A stretch of DNA of 64,000 bases from NCBI RefSeq assembly GCF_014467285.1, contig NZ_NKHR01000005.1:1-64000 (forward strand). The letters are read 5' to 3'. Source of the stretch: Xenorhabdus sp014467285. Lineage in GTDB: Bacteria > Pseudomonadota > Gammaproteobacteria > Enterobacterales > Enterobacteriaceae. Positions 37,262-45,679 of this stretch are shown piece by piece; within the stretch, counting starts at the first letter, position 1, and the number at the start of each line of letters is the position of its first letter. The position numbers were made by a program, and so were the translations under genes. The notes below the pieces were generated by a model that saw only the letters and a list, made by a program, of their open reading frames with translations, was not told the origin of the DNA and made no database searches.

Positions 37262-38632
37262 ATGAAAAAATTGCTCTCTCTTTTTATTGCTATGAATCTG
37301 GTAGGTTTTAGTACTTCAAGCCATGCTGCGGATTTACTCCAGATTTATCAGCAGGCAAAAGAAACAAACCCGGAATTGCTTAAGGCACAAGCTGACCGCA
37401 ATTCAGTAGTTGAAAAGATTAATGAAACGCGTAGTACGTTATTGCCTCAATTGGGGCTGAGCGCGGGTGTTGATTACAACAAAAGTTTTCGAGTTCCAAA
37501 AGATAAACAATCAGAAAGTCATGGTAGCAGTGCTAAACTGCAATTGACCCAAACCATCTTTAATATGGCGAAATGGAATCAGTTAAATCAATCTGAGAAA
37601 CGTGCTGGTATTGCCGATATCGATTACCAAACAGCTCAACAAAAATTAATTCTGGAGACCGCCAAAGCTTATTTTGACGTTCTGAATAGTATTGATGCCT
37701 TGACATATAGAGAAGCCCAGAAAGCCTCACTATATCGTCAGTTGGATCAAACTACCCAACGTTTTAATGTCGGTCTGGTTGCCATTACTGACGTACAAAA
37801 TGCCCGCGCCCAGTATGATTCAATTCGGGCACAAGAAGTTTCTGATCGTAACACTCTGGATAATGCGTTGGAAAAACTACGCATGATTACCGGTACTTAC
37901 TATCCACAACTGGCTTCATTGAATATTGATCAATTTAAAACTAAACAACCAGAGTCTGCTGATAAGGTGCTAAAAGAAGCAGAAGCCAGTAACCTGAGCC
38001 TGCTGTCAGCGCGTTTAAAACAAGATCTAAGCCGCGAACAGATCAAGGAATCACAGACAGGCTATATGCCAACCGTTGAATTAACGGCGTCTACAGGCGT
38101 CAGCAACGATCATAGCCGTGGTGCTCAATACGAAAATACCTACAGCGGAAATAACTCTGTTGGAGTATCCTTAAGCCTCCCCTTATTCAGTGGTGGAGCT
38201 ACCTATTCTCAAGTAGAACAAGCGAAATATAATTTCGTCAGTGCCAGCCAGAATTTGGAAAACACTTATCGCCAAGTCACACAAGAAGTGCATTCCTCTA
38301 CCAACAATATTTCTGCGGCGATCAGTAGTGTTGACGCCAACAAGCAGGCGGTACTTTCTGCGCAAAGTTCATTGGATTCAATGGAAGCCGGTTATCAGGT
38401 AGGAACACGTACTATCGTTGATGTGCTGGAATCGACAACCAAACTTTATCAAGCCAAACAAAATCTGTCTAAGGCACGCTACGATTACTTGCTTTCCCAA
38501 TTAAGTAACCAACTGGCTCGTGGCACTTTGAATGAAAATGATTTGATAGAGTTGAACAAGATGTTAGGCACGCAAATCTCAACCTCTGCCAGCAATATCA
38601 TTAAAGAGATGGAAACACCATCAATTCGCTGA
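37262..38632 (+). CDS. tolC: Outer-membrane efflux channel TolC
   Basis: Trimeric outer-membrane channel used by RND/MFS efflux pumps and type I secretion. Signal peptide (residues 1-22), mature start ADLLQIYQQAKETNPELL, then two structural repeats of the OEP family, each with coiled-coil helices. Length 456 residues; E. coli TolC is 493 and its extra C-terminal tail is not needed for activity. A strong terminator follows. Confidence 0.97.
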   Translation: MKKLLSLFIAMNLVGFSTSSHAADLLQIYQQAKETNPELLKAQADRNSVVEKINETRSTLLPQLGLSAGVDYNKSFRVPKDKQSESHGSSAKLQLTQTIFNMAKWNQLNQSEKRAGIADIDYQTAQQKLILETAKAYFDVLNSIDALTYREAQKASLYRQLDQTTQRFNVGLVAITDVQNARAQYDSIRAQEVSDRNTLDNALEKLRMITGTYYPQLASLNIDQFKTKQPESADKVLKEAEASNLSLLSARLKQDLSREQIKESQTGYMPTVELTASTGVSNDHSRGAQYENTYSGNNSVGVSLSLPLFSGGATYSQVEQAKYNFVSASQNLENTYRQVTQEVHSSTNNISAAISSVDANKQAVLSAQSSLDSMEAGYQVGTRTIVDVLESTTKLYQAKQNLSKARYDYLLSQLSNQLARGTLNENDLIELNKMLGTQISTSASNIIKEMETPSIR

Positions 38633-38685
38633 TTTAATGTTCTATCGTTTTACATTAAAAAACGTTATATTAAAGACGCTATACT

Positions 38686-38721
38686 AAAAAAGCAGCCCGC
38701 CGATTGTGTGGGCTGCTTTTT
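38686..38721 (+). terminator. Rho-independent terminator downstream of tolC
   Basis: AAAAAGCAGCCC pairs with GGGCTGCTTTTT around an 11-nt loop; the right arm ends in T residues. It separates tolC from ygiB. The 50 bp before it carry three loose copies of a TTATATTAAA-like word. Confidence 0.85.
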
Positions 38722-38804
38722 AAGCATATCCCAGAGAGCCAATCCCCTGGATATCCTACGTGGGACACGCTCTTAATCAGATACCTTTAAGATGGATGCC
38801 CCCT

Positions 38805-39503
38805 ATGACAATTATTTCCTTAACACCCAGGAAACGGACAAAAGAGATAAACCGCGATTCTTTTCGCAAAACCTGGCGAAGCTATCGTCTGGCACCGGTA
38901 GCGCTTGCTGTCAGTGCTGTGCTTATGCTTTCTGCCTGTGAACAAAACGATGAAACGGTATCACTCTATACCAATGCCGATGAGTGTTCTCAGGCGAATC
39001 CTTCTCAAAGCGAACAATGTAAAGTCGCTTACAACAATGCCTTGAAAGAAGCGGAAAAAACCGCACCGAAATATGCCTCTCGCGAAGAGTGTGTTGCAGA
39101 GTTTGGTGAACAACAATGTACGCAAACACCGGCTCAGGCTGGCGTCGGTCAGGCTCAGGCACAAAACAGCAGCAGCGGCAGTTTCTGGATGCCGTTGATG
39201 GCAGGTTATATGATGGGTCGCTTAATGGGCGGCAGCTCTGCACCATCACAACCGCTGTTTACCTCAAAATCAGCTTCCAGCCCGGCTAACGGCAAGTTTG
39301 TTGATGCGACAGGTAAAAGCTATGGCTCTGCTACCGCAGGTGGTCGCAGCATGACTGTGCCAAAAACCGCGATGGCCCCAAAACCCGCCACCACAACCAC
39401 GATTACCCGCGGTGGATTCGGTGAATCTGTGGCGAAACAATCAGCCATGCAGCGTTCGTCTGCCAGCTCAAGTTCCAGTTCTTCCCGTTCTATGGGTGGT
39501 TAA
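38805..39503 (+). CDS. ygiB: YgiB family lipoprotein (DUF1190)
   Basis: Lipoprotein of unknown role. A positively charged N-terminus is followed by APVALAVSAVLMLSAC, a lipobox with the acylated Cys. The conserved core holds ASREECVAEFGEQQC, SGSFWMPLMAGYMMGRLMGG and KTAMAPKPATTTT, ending in a Ser-rich tail SRSMGG. The start is uncertain: 38805 is used, 38796 is also possible and neither has a strong ribosome-binding site. It lies 6 bp before ygiC in the conserved tolC-ygiB-ygiC order. Confidence 0.92.
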   Translation: MTIISLTPRKRTKEINRDSFRKTWRSYRLAPVALAVSAVLMLSACEQNDETVSLYTNADECSQANPSQSEQCKVAYNNALKEAEKTAPKYASREECVAEFGEQQCTQTPAQAGVGQAQAQNSSSGSFWMPLMAGYMMGRLMGGSSAPSQPLFTSKSASSPANGKFVDATGKSYGSATAGGRSMTVPKTAMAPKPATTTTITRGGFGESVAKQSAMQRSSASSSSSSSRSMGG

Positions 39504-39509
39504 TTAAAG

Positions 39510-40670
39510 ATGAAACGCATTGGTATTACCGAGCGCCCGGATTGGCGCGAAAAGGCTGAAGAATATGGCTTTAACTTTCATACTATGTATGGTCAGCCTT
39601 ATTGGAGTGAAGATGCTTATTACCAGTTCACTCTGAACCAGATTGAAGAAATTGAAGATGCGACAGCAGAACTGCACCAAATGTGTTTGCAGGTCGTGGA
39701 AAAAGTGGCCAACAGCGAAGAGCTGCTGACAAAATTTCAGATCCCAAAACACTGCTGGGAGTTTATCCGTTCTTCATGGGTAACCAGCCAGCCTTCACTC
39801 TATTCCCGTCTGGATTTAGCCTATGATGGCAAAAATCCGCCCAAATTGCTGGAAAACAACGCCGATACCCCGACGTCTCTGTATGAATCCGCTTTCTTTC
39901 AGTGGATCTGGCTGGAAGACCAGATCAATGCCGGCAACCTGCCGTCAGATGCAGATCAGTTCAACAGCCTGCAAGAAAAGCTGATTGATCGTTTTGTACA
40001 GTTACGTGAAAAACATGGATTTGGCCTGCTGCATATGGCCTGCTGTCGGGATACTGAGGAAGATCGTGGCACCATCCAATATTTACAGGACTGTGCTGCG
40101 GAAGCCGGTATTCCAACTGAATTCCTGTTTATTGAAGATATCGGACTGGGCGAAAAAGGGCAGTTTACTGACTTACAGGATCAAGTGATCGGTAATCTGT
40201 TTAAACTGTATCCGTGGGAATTTATGTTGCGTGAGATGTTCTCCACCAAACTGGCTGATGCGGGTGTGCGTTGGCTGGAACCGGCATGGAAAAGCATTAT
40301 CTCCAACAAAGCATTATTGCCAATGCTGTGGAAAATGTTCCCGAATCATCCTAATCTGCTGCCTGCTTATTTTGCGGATGAACGCCCTTCAGATATGGAT
40401 AGCTATGTTATTAAGCCGCTGTTTTCCCGTGAAGGTGCCAATATTCGTATCATCGAAAATGGACAGGAAATAGCCAGTGTCGATGGCCCTTATGGGGAAG
40501 AAGGCACGATCGTTCAGCAATTCCATTCATTGCCAAAATTTGGTGATAGCTATGTATTGGTGGGAAGTTGGTTGGTGAATGATCAATCGGCGGGTATCTG
40601 TATCCGTGAAGATCGAGAGTTAATAACTCAAGATCTTTCACGTTTCTACCCGCATATTATTTTGGATTAA
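39510..40670 (+). CDS. ygiC: YgiC, ATP-grasp glutathionylspermidine synthase-like protein
   Basis: 386 residues of the glutathionylspermidine synthase preATP-grasp-like family; E. coli YgiC is reported to have ATPase but no proven ligase activity. Visible landmarks are NADTPTSLYES, ACCRDTEEDRGT, VIKPLFSREGANIRI and the C-terminal GSWLVNDQSAGICIREDR. Closely coupled to the lipoprotein gene ygiB, which suggests a shared envelope-related role. Confidence 0.93.
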   Translation: MKRIGITERPDWREKAEEYGFNFHTMYGQPYWSEDAYYQFTLNQIEEIEDATAELHQMCLQVVEKVANSEELLTKFQIPKHCWEFIRSSWVTSQPSLYSRLDLAYDGKNPPKLLENNADTPTSLYESAFFQWIWLEDQINAGNLPSDADQFNSLQEKLIDRFVQLREKHGFGLLHMACCRDTEEDRGTIQYLQDCAAEAGIPTEFLFIEDIGLGEKGQFTDLQDQVIGNLFKLYPWEFMLREMFSTKLADAGVRWLEPAWKSIISNKALLPMLWKMFPNHPNLLPAYFADERPSDMDSYVIKPLFSREGANIRIIENGQEIASVDGPYGEEGTIVQQFHSLPKFGDSYVLVGSWLVNDQSAGICIREDRELITQDLSRFYPHIILD

Positions 40671-40675
40671 TTCAA

Positions 40676-41452
40676 TTATCCAATCTGAATAGACAACATA
40701 CTCAAGGAGCCGTCTTCAATACCCTCAATCGGGGTTGAAATCGGCTCTTTTTTATCCCATGTCCCCATCACATACAGCAACGGCAGGAAGTGCTCTGGTG
40801 TTGGATTAGATAGCTGACCATCTTCCCTATCCAGAGCATTAACCAAAGGATGAGGCTCTTCAAAGCTAGTTAAGCTCTCACGCACAAACTGCTCAAAAGA
40901 GAGCGCCCATGGGAAAGGCTCTGCCCCCAATACCCTGGCCGGCAAATTATGTACGACATTACCGCTTCCCATAATTAAGACGCCTTCATCACGAAGCAGG
41001 GCTAATTTTTTGCCCATTTCGTAATAAAAAGACGCGGGCTGAGTGCGATCCATGCTCAATTGGACAACGGGAATATCTGCATCAGGATACATTTTAGCCA
41101 ATATTCCCCAAGAGCCATGATCCAATCCCCAGTCTTTAAAATCAGTCTCGACTTCAATCGGCTCCAGAATATCTTGTACCAATACAGCGAGCTCAGGATA
41201 CCCTTTGGCCGGATACTGCTTCTCATGTAACTCTCTGGGAAAATTACCAAAATCGTGGATCGTTCTGGGCTGAGCCATGGCTGTCACTGCTGTACCTTCC
41301 GTATACCAGTGAGCAGAAATCACAAGAATCGCTCTTGGTCTGGGCAATTTTTTTCCCAGTTCAAACCAAGCGCGTGAATAGCAGTTATCTTCAATGGCAT
41401 TCATTGGGCTACCATGACCAATGAACAATGCAGGCATTCTCAGGAGACTCAT
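40676..41452 (-). CDS. ygiD: 4,5-DOPA-extradiol dioxygenase-like protein YgiD
   Basis: Class III ring-cleaving dioxygenase; E. coli YgiD acts on L-DOPA. Metal-binding and catalytic segments: MPALFIGHGSPMNAIEDN, VISAHWYTEG, LDHGSWG and GSGNVVHNL. Length 258 residues. It converges on ygiC. The zupT gene that follows in E. coli is missing; the gap to ribB holds only hairpins. Confidence 0.95.
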   Translation of the reverse strand: MSLLRMPALFIGHGSPMNAIEDNCYSRAWFELGKKLPRPRAILVISAHWYTEGTAVTAMAQPRTIHDFGNFPRELHEKQYPAKGYPELAVLVQDILEPIEVETDFKDWGLDHGSWGILAKMYPDADIPVVQLSMDRTQPASFYYEMGKKLALLRDEGVLIMGSGNVVHNLPARVLGAEPFPWALSFEQFVRESLTSFEEPHPLVNALDREDGQLSNPTPEHFLPLLYVMGTWDKKEPISTPIEGIEDGSLSMLSIQIG

Positions 41453-41761
41453 TCTCGCCCCTTATACAGCAAATTAAACATTTAGAATAATGGATTGTGA
41501 GTTACGGTAAAAAAACTATGACAAGATTAAGACTTTTCTTCCCTGAATACAGTCAATCAAAAATGATGGAGTGTTTCAAAAATACTGAAAGGCCACAGAA
41601 GATGGGCTGTAGCCTTTCATACGTGCATGCGATATTTTTCCCCATCTTTCAAGTTACTGTGATACCGCACAGTAACTCAAAATCTGTTGAGTATAACCGA
41701 TATATTCTATCTGATTTGTTTTCCATCCACTGTTTTCTATCCATACTAATTAGGGAGGCTA
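41453..41761. other. Intergenic region between ygiD and ribB
   Basis: The 309 bp hold a likely ribB terminator (41587-41618) and an 8-bp hairpin TTACTGTG...CACAGTAA at about 41654-41675. A plus-strand open frame covers much of it but shows no recognisable protein, so no gene is called. Confidence 0.5.
41587..41618 (-). terminator. Probable rho-independent terminator downstream of ribB
   Basis: On the minus strand GAAAGGCTACAG pairs with CTGTGGCCTTTC (one G-U pair) around an 8-nt loop and is followed by AGTATTTTTG. It lies about 145 nt past the ribB stop. Confidence 0.65.
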
Positions 41762-42415
41762 TTAACTCGCCGCCTTTGCTATTTTTAAGCGATAGTCCAC
41801 CAAGTCTTCGATAGTGACTACCGGCATACCATGCAGTTTTGCGAATTCAATCACTTCAGGTGCACGGGCCATTGAACCATCGTCGTTTGTTAATTCACAC
41901 AGTACTCCCGCAGGCCTGAAACCGGCCAGTTTAACCAAATCAATGGTGGCTTCAGTATGACCACGGCGAGTCAAAACGCCTCCCGGTTGCGCCCGCAAAG
42001 GAAAAACATGTCCAGGCCGATTCAAATCGTTTGGCTGAGCATCGTCTGCAATGGCGGCTTGGATCGTGGTAATGCGATCTGCCGCAGACACGCCGGTGGT
42101 TACCCCCTGTGCGGCTTCAATGGTGACAGTGAAAGCTGTCTGGTACTGACTGGAATTATTTTCGACCATCATGGGCAAATTTAGCTGCTGACGACGTTCT
42201 TCGGTCAGGCAAAGGCAAACAATTCCACTGCCATGACGGATGGTTAATGCCATTTGTTCTACCGTCATTGTTTCGGCAACGAAAATCATATCGCCTTCAT
42301 TTTCACGATTTTCGTCATCCAATACCATCACACCCTGTCCCGCACGCAAAGCAACAAGCGCACGTTCAACACGTTCAAATGGCGTCCCATATGAGGAAAG
42401 TAGCGTCTGATTCAT
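41762..42415 (-). CDS. ribB: 3,4-dihydroxy-2-butanone 4-phosphate synthase
   Basis: Makes the four-carbon unit of riboflavin from ribulose 5-phosphate. Active-site segments: DDENRENEGDMIFVAE (acidic loop, about residues 33-48), HGSGIVCLCLT, GVSAADRITTI, RPGHVFPLRA and RRGHTEATIDL. Length 217 residues, as in E. coli. Control by the FMN riboswitch directly upstream on the same strand. Confidence 0.98.
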   Translation of the reverse strand: MNQTLLSSYGTPFERVERALVALRAGQGVMVLDDENRENEGDMIFVAETMTVEQMALTIRHGSGIVCLCLTEERRQQLNLPMMVENNSSQYQTAFTVTIEAAQGVTTGVSAADRITTIQAAIADDAQPNDLNRPGHVFPLRAQPGGVLTRRGHTEATIDLVKLAGFRPAGVLCELTNDDGSMARAPEVIEFAKLHGMPVVTIEDLVDYRLKIAKAAS

Positions 42416-42539
42416 GGTAAAGAAACCTCTTTAAATGTATGGATTACCAGAATCAGGGCAATTTTGAGGAGTTCATGCTGCACAAAAATACGGCAACAAA
42501 AACAACAGACGAGCGCAAGCACTCGATTGATGCTGTTAT

Positions 42540-42708
42540 TCTCTCCCATCCGGACTATCACCGTCGGCTCCAGAATCACACTGGATCTGCTGACCTCTGT
42601 TTTATTTCGTTACGAATAACAACAAACAGAGCGCTCGCGGGCTTCATAAAATTATCATTCGATCATTTCATGTTACCGCCGGTAGGGACTTTCACCCTGC
42701 CCTGAGAT
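42540..42708 (-). promoter_or_regulatory. FMN riboswitch (RFN element, sroG-type) of ribB
   Basis: On the minus strand the conserved blocks appear in order: ATCTCAGGGCAGGGTGAAA, GTCCCTACCGGCGG, GAAGCCCGCGAGCG, GGTCAGCAGATC and GTGATAGTCCGGATGGGAGA. It ends about 120 nt before ribB. FMN binding should lower ribB expression. The strand-opposite open frame here is a by-product of this RNA element. Confidence 0.96.
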
Positions 42709-42848
42709 AAACAATTTCACTATAGCGCTAATAATCTGTAGGGGCAATCTACAAAATCAAATATGAAACCTGGCTCGCAATCATTTATGCTTTCATCATC
42801 AAGTATTAGAATACCGCCAACACAATTATGCCTAAAAGGATGATCATC

Positions 42849-43124
42849 ATGCTTGATCCAAAGAAAATTGAACAAATTGCCCGCCAAATCCACAATGCAA
42901 TGCCGAAAGGTGTTAAAGAGTTTGGTGACGATGTAGAAAAAAAATTGCGTACTGTACTGCAATCTCAACTGAGCAAGCTGGATCTTGTCAACCGTGAAGA
43001 GTTTGATGTCCAAACACAAGTTCTTCTGCGTACACGTGAAAAATTGGTTGCGCTGGAACAACGCCTGACTGAATTGGAAACCCGTCTGGAAGGTTCAGAC
43101 AAGAAAACCGAGCAGGCTGAATAA
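42849..43124 (+). CDS. ubiK: Ubiquinone biosynthesis accessory factor UbiK (YqiC)
   Basis: Small coiled-coil protein of the BMFP family that assists aerobic ubiquinone synthesis. It starts MLDPKKIEQIARQIHNAMPK and ends in a predicted coiled coil (about residues 62-84, REKLVALEQRLTELETRLEG). The ATG at 42849 has AAAAGGA upstream; in-frame ATGs at 42828 and 42840 are less well placed. Length 91 residues. A GAGGAGAA...TTCTCCTC hairpin follows at about 43131-43164. Confidence 0.93.
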   Translation: MLDPKKIEQIARQIHNAMPKGVKEFGDDVEKKLRTVLQSQLSKLDLVNREEFDVQTQVLLRTREKLVALEQRLTELETRLEGSDKKTEQAE

Positions 43125-43194
43125 TGGTGTGAGGAGAATGGCTATCGTAGCTTCGTTCTCCTCCAACGTTTCCCTTCATTTTTAACATAAAAAA

Positions 43195-43998
43195 TTATCT
43201 TATATTTTTCTCTATACATTTTACTCTAATAACATCTCTGTCATTTTGATGTGAGTCTTTCATACACGCCTTATATTTATCTCCATAATCTTTGAATTCC
43301 GCCCTTGCTACAGATAATGGTTTTTTTAATAAGTCTTCAATAAAATCGACGCTTCCCACTTCAAAATGTTGGTAATCTATCGGCGTATCCCAATATCCCC
43401 CCCACCGCATAAAACCATTCGACAGAAAGATATCAATGACTTTTTCTGCCATCCCTTCTCTGACCTCTTTTCCCGGTCTTTTTTCTATTCTATTGAGGTA
43501 TTTTTCTGCACCCGCTTCGGGTAAAACATAGGGAGCACCAAATTGATTAAAGCCTAAAAATGGGTTCTGCACGGGGTTAATATCTATGGCGGCACCATAC
43601 GCATGCTTTGACCATGATGAAGCCCCTATTATTTTCCTTCCATTAAATGCCGATGAATTATTATCGCGCATTGAGGCTTGATCATCACCATTATAGTGTT
43701 CCATGGGTAATGCCTTATGTATCAGGAAATTGACTAACAATAATTCGTTAAAAATATTCTCAACCTGTGGTGAAAATATATCAAGCACCACTATTTTACC
43801 CGTATTTTCATTTCCGGAAAGATCAATGTATTTAAAATTAACGACATTTAATCGATGGCAAGGAATGGGGTTATTTTCTGTTATCACACCAGATAATTCC
43901 ATTTTCTGGCAATCTTTCTGGGTGATTGAAGATATTTTCGCTGAAACACAAACAGGAAATAATATCAAAAACAAGAAAGCAGATTTAAATAGACTCAT
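43195..43998 (-). CDS. M15-family (VanY/VanX-like) peptidase, secreted
   Basis: 267 residues with a signal peptide (about 1-20). The zinc site reads SKHAYGAAIDINP (His and Asp of the SxHxxGxAxD motif, about residues 131-143) and WGGYWDTPIDYQHFE (second His, near residue 218), which marks M15 D-Ala-D-Ala carboxypeptidase/endolysin-like enzymes. It likely trims peptidoglycan stems or cleaves D-Ala-containing peptides in the periplasm; substrate unproven. The gene is AT-rich and single, lying between ubiK and hldE where E. coli has glgS, so it is probably an acquired insertion. Confidence 0.82.
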   Translation of the reverse strand: MSLFKSAFLFLILFPVCVSAKISSITQKDCQKMELSGVITENNPIPCHRLNVVNFKYIDLSGNENTGKIVVLDIFSPQVENIFNELLLVNFLIHKALPMEHYNGDDQASMRDNNSSAFNGRKIIGASSWSKHAYGAAIDINPVQNPFLGFNQFGAPYVLPEAGAEKYLNRIEKRPGKEVREGMAEKVIDIFLSNGFMRWGGYWDTPIDYQHFEVGSVDFIEDLLKKPLSVARAEFKDYGDKYKACMKDSHQNDRDVIRVKCIEKNIR

Positions 43999-44124
43999 AA
44001 ATCCATCACGAATAATAAATTAAACAATTTATTATCATAATTATTATTTTATCCAAGTAAATTATTCATTTTTGTATTATCGGAAGAAAAAATGATAAGT
44101 CACTTAAGAAATAAAAGATATATG

Positions 44125-44152
44125 CCGTTATGCTCACAAAGAAGCATAACGG
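44125..44152 (-). terminator. Rho-independent terminator downstream of hldE
   Basis: A perfect 10-bp stem, CCGTTATGCT pairing with AGCATAACGG, has an 8-nt loop and is followed on the minus strand by a T-rich stretch. It lies 15 nt past the hldE stop. Confidence 0.75.
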
Positions 44153-44166
44153 ACACAATGCCAAAC

Positions 44167-45591
44167 TTACTGGCGCTTAATGGTTTTGATGATATTGGTG
44201 GTTGAAATACCATCTTCGAAGTTCAAGACCTTAACTTCGCCACCAGCCGCCCAAACTTCTTCGCTACCGGCGATCTCTTCTGGTTTGTAATCGCCCCCTT
44301 TGACCAAAATATCCGGCAGGATACCTGCAATTAAACGCTGAGGTGTGTCTTCCTCGAACGCCACAACCCAATCCACGGATTCCAGTGCCGATAACACAAT
44401 CATACGCTGTTCCAGTGGGTTGACCGGGCGAGTTTCCCCTTTCAGTCGCTTGGTGGAAGCATCACTATTAACGGCAACAATCAAACGATCACCTAATTTG
44501 CGCGCATTGGACAGATAAGAAACATGCCCGGCGTGAAGGATATCAAAACAGCCGTTAGTCATCACAATACGTTCGCCGCGCTGACGAGCCTGTGCAACCA
44601 CCTCTTTCAGTTGAGCTTCGCTCATTATGCCAAACCCGGTTTCTGCACGACCACGCACTGCGTTTTCCAGTTCGACAGGCGAAACAGTAGAAGTTCCCAA
44701 CTTGCCAACCACAACACCTGCCGCCGCATTGGCAAGGTAACAAGCTTCATTCAGCGGCTTGCCAGCAGCAAGAGCCGTTGCCAATACCCCAATTACGGTA
44801 TCTCCCGCACCTGTGACATCAAAAACTTCCTGTGCCTGAGTTGGCAAATGCAGAGGTGGCTGCCCGACTCGCAGCAAGCTCATGCCACGCTCAGAACGTG
44901 TGATCAGCAATGCTTTCAGTTCCAGATCCTGTACCAGTTGCGTGCCTTTCTGTATCAGATCATCATCATCTTTACAGTGCCCTACAACTGCTTCAAATTC
45001 TGACATATTTGGCGTGAGCAATGTTGCGCCACGATAACGCTCAAAATCGCTGCCTTTTGGATCGATAAGCACAGGAACATCGGCTTTGTTGGCAAGCTTA
45101 ATCATTGCCTGAACTTGGTTCAGCGCTCCCTTTGCATAATCCGACAGAACCAACGCCCCGATATGTGGCAAAGATTGTTGAATTTTCTCCAGCATCGGCT
45201 GAGCATCTACGTTCTGGAAACCTTCTTCAAAATCCAGACGAAGCAATTGCTGGTTACGTGATAACACACGCAATTTCGTGATAGTTGGATGCGTTGGAAC
45301 AGGAACAAAATCGCATTGGACTTTCACACTACTGAGTTTTTCGTTCAATGCCCTTGCTGCATCATCAACCCCCGTCAACCCGACCAGACGTGAATTTGCC
45401 CCCAGTGACGCAATATTCATGGCGACGTTCGCCGCGCCACCAGGACGCTCTTCAATGGTTTCCACCTTAACCACGGGAACCGGTGCTTCCGGTGAAATGC
45501 GGCTGGTTGGGCCGTACCAATAGCGGTCTAACATGACATCACCAACAACTAAAACACCTGCGCGGTGAAAATCAGGGAGTGTTACTTTCAT
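44167..45591 (-). CDS. hldE: Bifunctional heptose 7-phosphate kinase / heptose 1-phosphate adenylyltransferase
   Basis: Makes ADP-heptose for the LPS inner core. The N-terminal ribokinase-like domain (residues 1-318) has DVMLDRYWYGPTSRISPEAP and the kinase GAGDTVIG; the C-terminal cytidylyltransferase-like domain has TNGCFDILHAGHVSYL (about residue 347). Length 474 residues. The start MKVTLPDF at 45591 equals the E. coli start; the ORF stays open four codons further. It lies 76 bp downstream of glnE, as in E. coli. Confidence 0.98.
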   Translation of the reverse strand: MKVTLPDFHRAGVLVVGDVMLDRYWYGPTSRISPEAPVPVVKVETIEERPGGAANVAMNIASLGANSRLVGLTGVDDAARALNEKLSSVKVQCDFVPVPTHPTITKLRVLSRNQQLLRLDFEEGFQNVDAQPMLEKIQQSLPHIGALVLSDYAKGALNQVQAMIKLANKADVPVLIDPKGSDFERYRGATLLTPNMSEFEAVVGHCKDDDDLIQKGTQLVQDLELKALLITRSERGMSLLRVGQPPLHLPTQAQEVFDVTGAGDTVIGVLATALAAGKPLNEACYLANAAAGVVVGKLGTSTVSPVELENAVRGRAETGFGIMSEAQLKEVVAQARQRGERIVMTNGCFDILHAGHVSYLSNARKLGDRLIVAVNSDASTKRLKGETRPVNPLEQRMIVLSALESVDWVVAFEEDTPQRLIAGILPDILVKGGDYKPEEIAGSEEVWAAGGEVKVLNFEDGISTTNIIKTIKRQ

Positions 45592-45679
45592 CCCATGCTC
45601 CAAATATCAAAATAAACTGTGGTGGATATTACCATAACCCATCTGAATGCCAGTAAGATCAACAGCAAAACCGGCCATT

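Noticed and set aside
41497..41814. 105-codon plus-strand frame between ygiD and ribB
   Set aside because: No recognisable protein features, overlaps ribB end and the ribB terminator hairpin.
42439..42705. 88-codon plus-strand frame upstream of ribB
   Set aside because: It is the complement of the FMN riboswitch.
44524..45003. 159-codon frame antisense to hldE
   Set aside because: Fully inside hldE, no domain, no start signals.
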